This document shows, one piece after another, positions 26,121 to 34,744 of a DNA stretch of 64,000 bases (position 1 is the stretch's first letter; the number at the start of each line of letters is the position of its first letter). Source of the DNA: Psychrobacillus lasiicapitis (lineage in GTDB: Bacteria > Bacillota > Bacilli > Bacillales_A > Planococcaceae); the NCBI RefSeq assembly GCF_006861795.1, contig NZ_VDGH01000006.1, positions 1 through 64,000 on the forward strand, written 5' to 3'. The translations under genes were made by a program, and so were the position numbers. Under the pieces are notes generated by a model. It did no database searches. It was not told the origin of the DNA and worked only from the letters and a program-made list of their open reading frames with translations.

Positions 26121-26942
26121 ATGCGCGATGAAAAAGGGAACGGACTTTTTGATCCCTACGAAACCGAGCAACAGGAATGGAAAAAGCAACAAGTAAAAGA
26201 GCGTAGTAAACAACTATTAACGATTATTTCACCTATTCTAATTCTTTTAATTTGGGAAATATGCTCTCGCACGGGAATTTTGGATATTCGATTTTTCCCA
26301 CCGCCGTCTGCCATTGTATCTACATTTTTTGAACTGGCAACGAACGGACTTTTATGGACACATGTTTCCGTATCTTTGTATAGAATTGCAGCAGGATTTT
26401 TACTCGGCGTTATACCAGGGATAGTCATTGGTCTACTGATGGGATTGTATGCACCAATTAGACATTTTATATCCCCGATTGTAATGGCGCTTATGCCAAT
26501 ACCTACGCTAGCACTACTCCCTATCATTATTATTTTCTTTGGAATAGGAGACTTCTCCAAAATAGTAACGATTGCAGGAAGCGTATTTTTCCCAGTTGTT
26601 ATTAATACCGTTGCAGGTGTTCTCAATATAGAAAAAGTGCATTTAGACGTTGCAAAAAATTACGGGGCAAGTCCAAAAGATTTTTTCTTCAAAATAGCAT
26701 TTCCGGGTGCACTACCTGTCATGCTAGAAGGCATTCAAATGGGGCAGGCAATTGCACTGCTTACAATCGTTGCTGCGGAAATGATGGGAGCCACGTCAGG
26801 AATCGGGTATTTAATATGGACCTCTTACAAAGCATTTATGTTAAAAGAAATGTTCGTTGGTTTAATACTCATTTCCTTCTTTGGATTTCTATTTTCCCTT
26901 CTCCTACGTGGGCTGCAAAAGAAAATTGTCCCATGGAGGTGA
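26121..26942 (+). CDS. ABC importer permease (SsuC/TauC-like)
   Basis: 273 residues, six membrane helices in the BPD_transp_1 fold. The EAA loop reads VAKNYGASPKDFFFKIAFPGALPVMLEGI. It is the first gene of a permease, ATPase, binding-protein operon. The importer class includes sulfonate, taurine, nitrate and thiamine-precursor systems. No monooxygenase (ssuD), thiamine gene or riboswitch lies nearby, so the substrate is open. Confidence 0.88.
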   Translation: MRDEKGNGLFDPYETEQQEWKKQQVKERSKQLLTIISPILILLIWEICSRTGILDIRFFPPPSAIVSTFFELATNGLLWTHVSVSLYRIAAGFLLGVIPGIVIGLLMGLYAPIRHFISPIVMALMPIPTLALLPIIIIFFGIGDFSKIVTIAGSVFFPVVINTVAGVLNIEKVHLDVAKNYGASPKDFFFKIAFPGALPVMLEGIQMGQAIALLTIVAAEMMGATSGIGYLIWTSYKAFMLKEMFVGLILISFFGFLFSLLLRGLQKKIVPWR

Positions 26943-26946
26943 ATAG

Positions 26947-27726
26947 GTGAGTAATGAAGTGAAAATTTCTATTGAAGATTTAACGAAGGTATTTTACAAG
27001 AAAAATAATAGTGTAACAGCGTTTAAAAATGTATCACTCGAAGTAAAAGAAGGAGAATTTGTTTGTTTAGTAGGGCCTAGTGGATGTGGAAAGACGACTC
27101 TATTACGCATACTTGCAGGTTTGGAGCATCCAAGTTCTGGTCAATTTTCGATTTCGGCCGATTCTGACTTTCGCCCTTTGCAATCGATGGTCTTCCAAGA
27201 AAAAGGGGTTATACCATGGTTGACAGTCGAAGAAAATGTGGCATTTGGGCTTAACATGCGTCATTTACCGAAGGAATTTATCCGTAAGCAAACGGATATC
27301 TATTTGAAAAAGGTGGGTTTAAGAAACTTTTCTAAGCTTTATCCGAATGAGCTATCAGGGGGAATGAAGCAAAGGATAAGTATTGCGAGAGCTTTTGCAA
27401 ACGACCCTGAAATTTTACTGATGGATGAACCATTTGCAGCACTCGATGAACAAAACAAGTTCATTTTACAAGAAGAATTACTTTCTATTTGGTCCGAAAC
27501 GAAAAAAACAGTGTTATTTATTACGCATAGCATCGATGAAGCGTTACTGCTAAGCGACCGAATTGTATTAATGAGCGCGCACCCGGGAAAAATTGTCCAT
27601 GAAATTAAAGTCCCCATACCAAGACCGAGAACGATGGAGCAAGTGCGAGCAAATGCTGAGATGGCGGAGCAATTTATTACTATTTGGAATCATTTACAAC
27701 AAGAAGTACAAAGGTCTAGAGGATAA
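26947..27726 (+). CDS. ABC importer ATPase (SsuB/TauB-like)
   Basis: 259 residues, GTG start 5 nt after the permease stop. Walker [11 protein letters not shown]-loop [16 protein letters not shown], signature LSGGMKQR, Walker [14 protein letters not shown] and switch His FITHSIDEA are all present. The [10 protein letters not shown] and MSAHPGKIV segments are typical of the nitrate/sulfonate/taurine subfamily. It energises the adjacent permease. Confidence 0.92.
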   Translation: MSNEVKISIEDLTKVFYKKNNSVTAFKNVSLEVKEGEFVCLVGPSGCGKTTLLRILAGLEHPSSGQFSISADSDFRPLQSMVFQEKGVIPWLTVEENVAFGLNMRHLPKEFIRKQTDIYLKKVGLRNFSKLYPNELSGGMKQRISIARAFANDPEILLMDEPFAALDEQNKFILQEELLSIWSETKKTVLFITHSIDEALLLSDRIVLMSAHPGKIVHEIKVPIPRPRTMEQVRANAEMAEQFITIWNHLQQEVQRSRG

Positions 27727-27738
27727 GGGAGGAAGCTT

Positions 27739-28824
27739 GTGAAAAAGCGTTGGTTCATGCTATTTGCATCTATAGTGCTTTTACTAGGTGCATGTAGTTC
27801 CAAAGAAAAAGAGAGCGAAGATGCATTCGACGATGAGGTAAATACAAATAACCCTTCAGGAGATTTGGCTCCACTTGATAAGAAAGTGAAAGTGCGGATC
27901 GCTGAAGATGGTGCAGCGTCTGGAGCAGGGTTTTATATAGCAAAAGAAAAAGGATATTTTGAAGACTATAATATTGAAGTAGAATTTGCCCAGTTTGCAA
28001 ATAGTGATGAGATGCTTCCAGCGCTTGCATCTGGCGAAGTAGATATAGCGGGTGGCGTATCCACTGCATCATTCTTTAATGCGATTGCACAGGGAATTGA
28101 CGTGAAAATAATTGCCGATAAAGGACATAATGTACCGGGAAAATCGTACTTTACGTTTGTAATAGGCAATCATATGAAAGATGTTATAAAAGAATACGAA
28201 GATTTCAAAGGGAAACGTATTGCTATCTCTTCGAAAAATTCAATCGATGAATATATTTACTTAGAAATGTTAAAACATGCTGGTTTAACACAAAATGATG
28301 TAGAGCTAGTGTTACTAGGGGATTTTGGTAGTATGCTAGGTGCAATAGATAATGGCTCGATTGACGCCGCACTACAAATTGAACCGCTTATCACACAAGG
28401 CATTGAAAATGACTTACACCTTCGTTTTGGAGACGCAACAGACTATGCTCCTGAATCACAAATTGCCCTCGTACTCGGATCGCCTCAGTTTATGAACGAG
28501 GAGAAAAATGTCTCATTACGCTTTATGGCCGCTTACCTTAAAGGGGTACGTGACTATAACGATGCCTTCATTAAAGATGAAGGAAAAAAAGAAATAATTG
28601 ATATTATGACGAAGCATACTGCTTTGAAAGATCCAGCATTATGGGAAAAAGTATTTGTAACGGGTCTGGACCCAGATGGTAAAATGTTTTTAGATGATGT
28701 CATAAAGCAGTATGATGCATATAAAGCAAATGGCGCAATAAGTGGGGACGTTAATTTTGATAAAGCAGTTGATACGTCTATCACAGAAAAAGCAGTAGAA
28801 ATATTAGGAGCATATGAACGATAA
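27739..28824 (+). CDS. Substrate-binding lipoprotein (SsuA/NMT1 family)
   Basis: 361 residues, GTG start after GGGAGG. Lipoprotein signal with lipobox LLGACS. The mature protein has the periplasmic-binding type II fold: VRIAEDGAASGAGFYIAKEKGYFEDYNIEVEF is the classical N-terminal NMT1/SsuA block. It delivers the ligand to the ABC permease. A long acidic, Ser-rich linker follows the lipid anchor. Aliphatic sulfonates, taurine or pyrimidine-like compounds are possible ligands; nothing in the sequence decides. Confidence 0.88.
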   Translation: MKKRWFMLFASIVLLLGACSSKEKESEDAFDDEVNTNNPSGDLAPLDKKVKVRIAEDGAASGAGFYIAKEKGYFEDYNIEVEFAQFANSDEMLPALASGEVDIAGGVSTASFFNAIAQGIDVKIIADKGHNVPGKSYFTFVIGNHMKDVIKEYEDFKGKRIAISSKNSIDEYIYLEMLKHAGLTQNDVELVLLGDFGSMLGAIDNGSIDAALQIEPLITQGIENDLHLRFGDATDYAPESQIALVLGSPQFMNEEKNVSLRFMAAYLKGVRDYNDAFIKDEGKKEIIDIMTKHTALKDPALWEKVFVTGLDPDGKMFLDDVIKQYDAYKANGAISGDVNFDKAVDTSITEKAVEILGAYER

Positions 28825-28850
28825 AGCGTCCGGTAAAGGGCGCTTTTTTC
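28824..28850 (+). terminator. Terminator of ABC importer operon
   Basis: The AAGCGTC / GGCGCTT stem is followed by six T, overlapping the end of the binding-protein gene. Confidence 0.85.
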
Positions 28851-28920
28851 TTACATTATGCTTTCCATGAAAATATGTAATACAATGTGGTAAAAAGGAC
28901 ATTTGGGTGAGGTGCGTAAA

Positions 28921-29367
28921 ATGGTGAGTATTTTAGTAGATGCAGATGGATGTCCAGTTGTAGATTTGACAATCGCGGTAGCAAAAAAGTTTAATTTAAA
29001 AGTTACGTTATTATGTGACACTGCCCACTATATGCAAAGAGATGGAGCAGAAACGGTGATGGTTTCTAAAGGTGCTGACGCGGTGGACTTTGTTTTAGTG
29101 AACCGAGTAAAAAAAGGTGATATTGTTGTAACACAGGATTACGGGCTTGCGGCCATGGTATTAGCAAAACAAGGCTTTGCAATCGATCAAAATGGACGTT
29201 GGTATACACATGAAAATATTGACCAGCTATTAGATAGTCGCCATATATCAAAAAAAATTAGGCAAGCTGGTGGAAGACTAAAAGGACCAAGGAAACGTCA
29301 AAAAGAAGACAATGAAAAATTTGAAAGAAGCTTTACAGAACTTTGTAAAGTAGCAGTGAAAGACTGA
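28921..29367 (+). CDS. yqxD: YaiI/YqxD family protein (UPF0178)
   Basis: 148 residues from ATG 28921, preceded by GGTGAGGTG; an upstream frame start at 28903 overlaps that site. It begins SILVDADGCPVVD and contains GDIVVTQDYGLAAM, the PIN-like acidic motifs of this family, and ends KGPRKR. The role is uncharacterised; the PIN-like fold suggests a nuclease. Confidence 0.92.
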   Translation: MVSILVDADGCPVVDLTIAVAKKFNLKVTLLCDTAHYMQRDGAETVMVSKGADAVDFVLVNRVKKGDIVVTQDYGLAAMVLAKQGFAIDQNGRWYTHENIDQLLDSRHISKKIRQAGGRLKGPRKRQKEDNEKFERSFTELCKVAVKD

Positions 29368-29456
29368 CTGTTGCGAATTCAATTGTAATAGTTAACAACC
29401 AACGCTAATTTTGTTATACTGTACGGTGGACAAAATTAGAAAAGGTGGAGTAAAAA

Positions 29457-30413
29457 ATGGAAACAAATGCATACAGAGTATTACTTTACTATAAATATGT
29501 CCCGATTGAAGATCCAGTAACATTCGCACAAGAACATCTTGCTGCTTGTAAAGAAATTGGGTTAAAAGGGCGTATTTTAGTATCAGATGAAGGAATTAAC
29601 GGCACTTGCTCGGGCACAATTGAACAAACCGACGCATATATCAACATGATGAAAGCAGACGTTCGTTTTGCAGACATGGTGTATAAAATAGATGAAGCAG
29701 AAGGACACGCATTTAAAAAAATGCATGTTCGTCCTAAACGAGAAATCGTTCATTTAGGATTAGCAGACGATATCAATCCAAATGAATTAACTGGGAAATA
29801 CCTTTCTCCAAAAGAGTTTTTTGAACAAATGCAAGCAGAAGATACAATAGTAATCGATGCTCGAAATGACTATGAATTTGACCTAGGACACTTCCGCGGG
29901 GCGATTCGTCCAGATATTCGCAATTTCCGCGATCTTCCAGACTGGATGCTAGAGAACAGAGAAATGTTCGAAGGCAAAAAAGTTTTAACATATTGTACAG
30001 GTGGAATTCGTTGTGAAAAGTTCTCGGGTTGGTTAGTGCGAGAAGGCTTCGAAGACGTTGCGCAACTACATGGTGGGATTGCAACATACGCAAAAGACCC
30101 AGAAGTTCGCGGTCAATTATGGGATGGTCAAATGTACGTATTTGACGAGCGTATCGCTGTTCCGATCAACCAAGTAGAACATGTTGTTGTAGGGAAAGAT
30201 CATTTTACAGGAGAACCATGTGAACGCTATGTAAACTGTGCAAACCCTGAATGTAATGATAAGATTCTTTGCTCGGAAGAAAACGAACACAAATACCTAC
30301 GTAGCTGCTCACACGAGTGCCGTGTACACCCACGTAACCGCTACAAAGTAGAACATAACCTTTCCGAAGAAGAAGTAGCACAAAGACTAGCAGTTATTGA
30401 AGCAACAGTATAA
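29457..30413 (+). CDS. trhO: tRNA uridine(34) hydroxylase TrhO
   Basis: 318 residues. The N-terminal acylphosphatase-like domain is followed by a rhodanese domain with the active-site loop [11 protein letters not shown], then a Cys-rich zinc-type tail ([12 protein letters not shown] and [11 protein letters not shown]). This is the architecture of YbfQ/YceA proteins, which hydroxylate U34 of tRNA to ho5U using oxygen. The length is typical. Single-gene unit with its own promoter and terminator. Confidence 0.95.
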   Translation: METNAYRVLLYYKYVPIEDPVTFAQEHLAACKEIGLKGRILVSDEGINGTCSGTIEQTDAYINMMKADVRFADMVYKIDEAEGHAFKKMHVRPKREIVHLGLADDINPNELTGKYLSPKEFFEQMQAEDTIVIDARNDYEFDLGHFRGAIRPDIRNFRDLPDWMLENREMFEGKKVLTYCTGGIRCEKFSGWLVREGFEDVAQLHGGIATYAKDPEVRGQLWDGQMYVFDERIAVPINQVEHVVVGKDHFTGEPCERYVNCANPECNDKILCSEENEHKYLRSCSHECRVHPRNRYKVEHNLSEEEVAQRLAVIEATV

Positions 30414-30423
30414 AATCTCAAAG

Positions 30424-30458
30424 TCTCGCCTTGCCCAAAAGCAATGCGGGATTTTTTT
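30424..30458 (+). terminator. Terminator of trhO
   Basis: TCTCGCCTTGC pairs, with one mismatch, with GCAATGCGGGA and is followed by seven T. A composite repeat starts immediately behind it. Confidence 0.8.
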
Positions 30459-30520
30459 ATTAGTTAGGAAATAATAAGCTCTATGGCTTGCCGATCAGTA
30501 TAGGGAAACTACTTCGCATA

Positions 30521-30691
30521 AAGAAATTTTATTAGGTAACCGCTAGGATTTTCGCTTCAGGAGGACGCTTTCCGCGGGGCGGGCGGTGAGCCTCCTCGGT
30601 CGCTGTCGCTCCACTGCGGGGTCTCACCTGTCCCGCTTGATTCCCGCAGGAGTCGCCTCCTTCCGCTTCAATCAATGGAGACTTCTTGCTA
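30521..30691. repeat. GC-rich palindromic module I (copy 2)
   Basis: 171 bases identical to 53716-53886, although flanking parts of the same element have diverged. Within it, GGAGGACGCTTTCCGCGGGG and CCCGCAGGAGTCGCCTCC are mutually complementary in blocks, with GGTGAG/CTCACC nested inside. A long imperfect hairpin is therefore expected on either strand. I recognise this sequence type as a widespread dispersed repeat in Bacillaceae genomes; its role is unknown. Confidence 0.85.
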
Positions 30692-30810
30692 ATTTAGCTA
30701 GGCAGTTATCAGAGCTATAAATGGATTCTGTTTCACTGGTTATTTATGATCGATTTACTAAAGAAATCATCCACAGTTTTCGACCATGCAATTCCAATAA
30801 GTGGCCAAGT

Positions 30811-30925
30811 GCGACCAAACAGTTGTCGAAAGCAGCTAGTTGTAGTCTGAAAGCAACCAAACGAATGTTAAGAGCAACTAGTTGCATTCTAACAGCAACC
30901 TAATTAACCTTGAGAGCAACCAATT
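30811..30925. repeat. 21-nt-period degenerate array, GCAACCAA word
   Basis: The units begin at 30811, 30832, 30853, 30874, 30895 and 30916, exactly 21 nt apart. Unit starts are GCGACCAA, GCAGCTAG, GCAACCAA, GCAACTAG, GCAACCTA and GCAACCAA. The remaining 13 positions vary but usually end in a purine run (GAAA, AAGA, GAGA). An overlapping 60-codon frame (30721-30903) simply reads the 7-codon period and is not taken as a gene. Confidence 0.85.
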
Positions 30926-31183
30926 TTCCTAAAACAAGTTAACTGGGATTGAGAAGGCAGTAATAATAGGGCATTAATTAGGATTACTTTTCAAAAAGCT
31001 TCCGCTTGCTAGGCTTTGTCGTGCTCGTCCTGAGTTTTGTCATGTTCAAGTTTGACTTTGTCGCGTTCATAGCATGTTATGTAGTGTTACACCATTTATG
31101 GTATTAAATAGTTGGATAACCTCTGAAGAAGTTTGATTTGTTAAACAGTAACGCCAGTTAGATAGCGTTATCTTTAATGGATT

Positions 31184-31314
31184 GTAGCGGAGGGGCGGCG
31201 ACTCCTACGGGATGAGTGAGTAGATGAGACATCGCAGGCGAACGCGCTAGCGTCGGCGATGGCTCATCGCTCACCCCGTGGAAAGCGTCCGCCCTGCAGC
31301 GGAAATCTTAGCGG
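31184..31314. repeat. GC-rich palindromic module II (copy 2)
   Basis: The outer arms (GTAGCGGAGGGGCGGCGACTC and GGAAAGCGTCCGCCC..GCGGA) pair, and the outer parts match 54271-54396. The inner part here, GATGAGTGAG ... CTCATCGCTCACC, is a different hairpin from that of the 54-kb copy. Confidence 0.75.
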
Positions 31315-31562
31315 AATCTTCATTCCATTCCCTACCGCACAGTTTCCCCATTATGTGCGACATCCTAATATTATTGCTTATGTTCATTTGTCCTATCAGG
31401 CAGACATAGGCGCTTTCGCTTTTATTCTTACTTAAGGGATTTTCACTAGTGTCTTGCACCAGTAATAATGTCTTTTGTTTTCAATAATTTAAAGGGAAAC
31501 TGCTTACATATATTGAATAATAGTAAGGAATTCGTTTTTAAAAATGGAATGGGGGAACTTAC

Positions 31563-32006
31563 ATGGCAATCGAAGTGAAAAAGATTTCTGATTTAAATGA
31601 AGTAGACGTATCCAGACTAATTCAAGAAAGCGAAAAAGAAGGCTATCGTTTCGTATCGAGACTTGCTTCTGAATATGAAGATGGTACGAATCGATTTAGC
31701 GAACAAGGAGAAGCGCTTTTTGGTGCATGGGATGGGGAAGAACTTGTTGCAATTGGAGGATTAAATCGAAATACGAAGAGTAAGGATGCTTCAGCTGCAA
31801 GGCTACAAAGAGCCTATACATTACCATCCTATCGTAGAAAGGGAATTGGAAGTGAACTTTTTAATGCGCTTTTCGTCCATGCTAGAGGTCAGTTCAATGA
31901 AATTACAACGAAAACGGAATCAGCAAAAGCGGATGCATTTTACCGTGCCAATGGATTCCAATTTGACGAACGTTCACCTGATATAACACATGTGTATAGC
32001 TTATAG
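31563..32006 (+). CDS. GNAT N-acetyltransferase
   Basis: 147 residues with acetyl-CoA motif YTLPSYRRKGIGSELF. ATG after GGGGGAACTTAC. It starts 142 nt past the composite element and ends 19 nt before dsdA, so it is probably co-transcribed with the D-serine deaminase. The substrate is unknown; acetylation of a D-amino acid would fit the context but is speculative. Confidence 0.87.
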   Translation: MAIEVKKISDLNEVDVSRLIQESEKEGYRFVSRLASEYEDGTNRFSEQGEALFGAWDGEELVAIGGLNRNTKSKDASAARLQRAYTLPSYRRKGIGSELFNALFVHARGQFNEITTKTESAKADAFYRANGFQFDERSPDITHVYSL

Positions 32007-32025
32007 TAGAAAGGGTTAGACAACG

Positions 32026-33330
32026 ATGAATAGACAGAATTTAATCGAGCAATTTCCTTTAATTGAAAAAATGAAAAAAGCAGAAGAAGTGATTTGGTTT
32101 AATCCGAATTTAACCAAAACAGAAGATGCCTTGAAAAATCTATCTGTCACGAGCGAAATGGTACAGGATGCAAGCGATCGCCTAGATCGGTTTGCATCCT
32201 ACTTACAAATTGCCTTTCCGGAAACAGCGAAATCAAATGGCATTATTGAATCCCCACTTGTAGAAATTCCAGCAATGGCTACTGCGATGAAAGAGTTATT
32301 TCAAACAGATTTCAACGGAGAGATTTTATTGAAATGCGATAGTAATCTACCGATTTCCGGTTCTATTAAAGCACGTGGTGGTATTTACGAAGTGTTGAAA
32401 ACTGCGGAGACACTTGCCATTCGGGAAGGTTTATTAAAGGAAACTGACGACTATGCTATTCTTGCAAACAAAGAAATGCGAGAATTTTTCGCAAGATATT
32501 CTATTGCAGTTGGTTCAACGGGTAACCTTGGCCTAAGTATTGGAATAATGAGTGCAAAAATCGGTTTCCACGTGACCGTCCATATGTCGAGCGACGCGAA
32601 GCAATGGAAAAAGGATATGCTTCGTGAAAAAGGGGTAGAGGTGATCGAGTATGATTCCGACTACAGTATCGCTGTGGAAGAAGGTAGAAAACAAGCGGAA
32701 AAAGATCCGACATGCTTTTTTATAGATGACGAAAATTCTACTGACTTATTTATGGGCTATGCAGTTGCAGCAAGCAGATTAAAGAAACAATTAGAGCAGC
32801 AAGGGAAAAAGGTAGATGAAGATCATCCTTTGTTTGTCTATCTACCTTGTGGCGTTGGTGGTGGACCTGGTGGGGTGGCGTTCGGCTTAAAACTTTTGTT
32901 CGGTGACTATGTGCATTGCTACTTTGCTGAACCGACTCACTCCCCGTGTATGCTACTTGGAATGATGACTGGATTGCATGAAGATATAGCGGTAGATGAA
33001 ATCGGCTTAGATAACAAAACCGATGCAGATGGTCTAGCGGTTGGTCGTCCTTCTGGATTTGTCGGCAAAACAATGGAACAGCTAATAAGCGGAAGCTATA
33101 CGATCAGTGATGAGAAGATGTATACACTGCTCGCACTACTTGCGGATACAGAACAAGTTTTTTTAGAGCCATCTGCACTTGCTGGAACGACAGGACCAAT
33201 TCATCTTGCAAGTAGTGGAGTTGCTCTGAACAATGCGACACATATTGCCTGGGCAACTGGTGGGGGAATGGTTCCAGAGCATGTGAAAGAAGTGTACTAC
33301 GCGAAAGGAAAACTATTACTTAATCATTAA
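32026..33330 (+). CDS. dsdA: D-serine ammonia-lyase
   Basis: 434 residues. The PLP lysine lies in [17 protein letters not shown], the DsdA signature. The phosphate-binding glycine loop [11 protein letters not shown] and the second Gly-rich loop [18 protein letters not shown] are also intact. It converts D-serine to pyruvate and ammonia, detoxifying or using the D-amino acid. It follows a GNAT gene by 19 nt. Length agrees with E. coli DsdA (~440). Confidence 0.95.
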   Translation: MNRQNLIEQFPLIEKMKKAEEVIWFNPNLTKTEDALKNLSVTSEMVQDASDRLDRFASYLQIAFPETAKSNGIIESPLVEIPAMATAMKELFQTDFNGEILLKCDSNLPISGSIKARGGIYEVLKTAETLAIREGLLKETDDYAILANKEMREFFARYSIAVGSTGNLGLSIGIMSAKIGFHVTVHMSSDAKQWKKDMLREKGVEVIEYDSDYSIAVEEGRKQAEKDPTCFFIDDENSTDLFMGYAVAASRLKKQLEQQGKKVDEDHPLFVYLPCGVGGGPGGVAFGLKLLFGDYVHCYFAEPTHSPCMLLGMMTGLHEDIAVDEIGLDNKTDADGLAVGRPSGFVGKTMEQLISGSYTISDEKMYTLLALLADTEQVFLEPSALAGTTGPIHLASSGVALNNATHIAWATGGGMVPEHVKEVYYAKGKLLLNH

Positions 33331-33353
33331 ATGTTCTTACTTTCTCTTCTAAA

Positions 33354-33399
33354 GGAAGGGGTGACTTTGAGGTAGAGTTGCCTTTAAGCCATCCCTTCC
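33354..33399. terminator. Hairpin between dsdA and ImmA-like gene
   Basis: GGAAGGGGTG pairs with CATCCCTTCC. There is no clean T tract on either strand, so it is a weaker, possibly bidirectional terminator between convergent genes. Confidence 0.55.
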
Positions 33400-33404
33400 A
33401 TTTA

Positions 33405-33863
33405 TTAAATTTCTTTTTCTATCCTCTTAATGTTAAGTGGCTCAAAGGTAATCCTGTATTCTCTGTGTAATTTAAAGAGACCATATTTTTCAATATAATA
33501 ATCGATTACGTTTTTTAAATACTCGGGAGTTACTTCAAGGTTTGTACACACTTCTTCCAGTGTTGTTTGTCCTTTTTCGTAGCAATCAATTAGCTGATCC
33601 AAAGAAACAATCTTTTCATAACCCCATCTTCGAGCAATTTGTTCTATTTTTATACTTCTCATATCACTTAAATCTGTAATGTCTCCATAGGTCGTCTCAT
33701 AATGACCAAGCTCTTCTGCTAAAATACAATGCTTTTCATATTTATCTTTGAATTTATCAATTTCAATGACGTTATCATAATATAAACCTGGGAGACCTTT
33801 TGGTAAGGCTTTTTCAATGATTTTAATATGTGGGTACTCCATTTTTAGTCGATCATACGTCAT
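33405..33863 (-). CDS. ImmA/IrrE-like protein, phage immunity peptidase (XkdA-like)
   Basis: 152 residues. The motif region is ILAEELGHYETTYGDI. The first zinc His of HExxH is replaced by Glu (EELGH), as in many phage XkdA/ImmA homologues, while later acidic residues remain. The family cleaves or controls the cognate cI-like repressor, which is encoded just upstream on the same strand (gap 13 nt). It is the first of seven PBSX-type genes here. Whether it is catalytically active is uncertain. Confidence 0.82.
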   Translation of the reverse strand: MTYDRLKMEYPHIKIIEKALPKGLPGLYYDNVIEIDKFKDKYEKHCILAEELGHYETTYGDITDLSDMRSIKIEQIARRWGYEKIVSLDQLIDCYEKGQTTLEEVCTNLEVTPEYLKNVIDYYIEKYGLFKLHREYRITFEPLNIKRIEKEI

Positions 33864-33876
33864 ATATACACCTCAT

Positions 33877-34218
33877 TTATCCGCGTTGCGATTTAATAAA
33901 CTCAATATATTTCTTAATGTCTTCCATTTCTTCCTCCGTGACATCTTCATCAATATGCGCTGCAATTGTTACGATTTTCTGGCTATCCAAGATTTTTTCT
34001 GAGTCTTCTCCTAAGAAGTACTGACCAGGAACTTGAAAAAAATCTGCCAGTAATCGCACATATTCTAACTTAGGATCGGCTTCGCCGTTTTCCCAACGAC
34101 TTATAGAGCTTTTACTAATTTTGCTATCAAATTTTGAATTTAAAGAATCAGCTAATTGTTCGATAGTGAGTTTTCTGTTCAGTCTTAGCTCTTTTAATAA
34201 TGTTCCGAAGTTCTTCAC
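33877..34218 (-). CDS. xre: Xre/cI-like phage repressor
   Basis: 113 residues. The N-terminal HTH reads LTIEQLADSLNSKFDSKISKSSISRWENG, followed by an oligomerisation tail. It is divergent from xtrA, with palindromic operator candidates in the intergenic region. By analogy with PBSX Xre it should repress the rightward promoter and its own. The start at 34218 follows AAGGAG. Removal by the ImmA-like protein after DNA damage would switch on the right-hand genes. Confidence 0.9.
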   Translation of the reverse strand: MKNFGTLLKELRLNRKLTIEQLADSLNSKFDSKISKSSISRWENGEADPKLEYVRLLADFFQVPGQYFLGEDSEKILDSQKIVTIAAHIDEDVTEEEMEDIKKYIEFIKSQRG

Positions 34219-34246
34219 AGCTGTAATCTCCTTACATATTATCTAT

Positions 34247-34262
34247 AGTCAGAATTCTAACT
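34247..34262. promoter_or_regulatory. Palindrome in the leftward (xre) promoter
   Basis: AGTCAGAATTCTAACT is palindromic at 7 of 8 positions per arm. On the minus strand it lies between TTGAGT and TAATAT, i.e. within the spacer of a plausible xre promoter. It may be an autoregulatory operator, though its half-site differs from the GTTCC type. Confidence 0.45.
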
Positions 34263-34298
34263 CAATAATTCCATAAATGCAACAAAGTAAAATAATTA

Positions 34299-34314
34299 GT
34301 TCCGTTTTAGGAAC
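34299..34314. promoter_or_regulatory. Xre operator candidate O1
   Basis: GTTCC-N6-GGAAC palindrome that ends 7 nt before the -35 of the rightward promoter. It shares its half-site with a second palindrome at 34388-34403. Confidence 0.65.
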
Positions 34315-34321
34315 TTTTCTG

Positions 34322-34350
34322 TTGACAGAGGTTTCTATTAGTTATATGAT
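34322..34350 (+). promoter_or_regulatory. Rightward SigA promoter of phage-like module
   Basis: TTGACA (34322-34327), 17 nt, TATGAT (34345-34350): a near-consensus SigA promoter reading into xtrA. It lies between two GTTCC...GGAAC palindromes, so a repressor bound to either could block it. Confidence 0.85.
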
Positions 34351-34387
34351 AGATTCATTCCTAAATAAGAACTAACGTTCTATTATT

Positions 34388-34403
34388 GTTCCGTTTACGG
34401 AAC
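34388..34403. promoter_or_regulatory. Xre operator candidate O2
   Basis: GTTCCGT-TT-ACGGAAC, a perfect 7-bp-arm palindrome ~30 nt downstream of the expected start of the rightward transcript and just before the xtrA ribosome site. Confidence 0.7.
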
Positions 34404-34421
34404 TGATGAGGTGAGATATGT

Positions 34422-34619
34422 ATGAGAATGAAAGACGTAGAAGTAGATTCAAATGGCAATATCAATCTCAACATAAAAGAAATTCCGAATCCATGCATAG
34501 TAGTGATTAGTAAAAATACTGCAAAAATGACAGAGTTGCCAGCATTCGCTGATACGACGATTAAAACACATCAAGGAAAAGTTGTGCGTGTAAAATGGAA
34601 CGAGGGAGAGGATTTTTAA
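34422..34619 (+). CDS. xtrA: XtrA/YqaO-family phage protein
   Basis: 65 residues ending TIKTHQGKVVRVKWNEGEDF, the conserved tail of the XtrA/YqaO family of PBSX and skin-type elements. ATG after TGAGGTGAG. In PBSX xtrA lies just upstream of xpf, as here. Its function is unknown. A strong terminator directly follows. Confidence 0.82.
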   Translation: MRMKDVEVDSNGNINLNIKEIPNPCIVVISKNTAKMTELPAFADTTIKTHQGKVVRVKWNEGEDF

Positions 34620-34659
34620 TTATTGGATAAACAATCATAATAGTCCCACCAGTCATCTG

Positions 34660-34714
34660 GAGGACAACAAACGATTTCAGCATCTTGCTGGTCTTTTGTT
34701 GTCCTCTTTTTTTA
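34660..34714 (+). terminator. Strong terminator/attenuator between xtrA and xpf
   Basis: GAGGACAACAAA pairs perfectly with TTTGTTGTCCTC (12 bp), followed by seven T. Upstream ACCAG (34648-34652) can pair either with CTGG at 34657-34660, disturbing the stem base, or with CTGGT (34688-34692) inside the loop. Competing folds are therefore possible. It stands between the repressed promoter and xpf. Confidence 0.88.
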
Positions 34715-34744
34715 GGATTTTTTATAAAAAAGGAGGAGTTTCCT

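Larger units (their letters stand above)
30461..31420. repeat. Composite intergenic element, copy 2
   Basis: A gap of ~1.1 kb with no credible gene. Its whole length aligns by eye with 53.60-54.51 kb. In order: left edge TTAGGAAATAATAA directly after the trhO terminator; inner end TAGGGAAACTAC (30501); GC-rich palindromic module I; a 21-nt-period array; an AT-rich bridge; palindromic module II; inverted end (31333-31350, reverse complement begins TGGGGAAACTG); and a shared tail to ~31420 (GGCAGACATAGG). It carries no transposase. Edges are approximate. Confidence 0.7.

Noticed and set aside
26121-28824. Naming the ABC importer ssuABC or thiXYZ
   Set aside because: No monooxygenase, thiamine gene or TPP riboswitch nearby; the family alone does not fix the substrate.
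30721-30903. 60-codon frame with heptad-like repeats inside composite element copy 2
   Set aside because: The peptide repeat only mirrors the 21-nt DNA period; no ribosome site, and copy 4 does not keep the frame.
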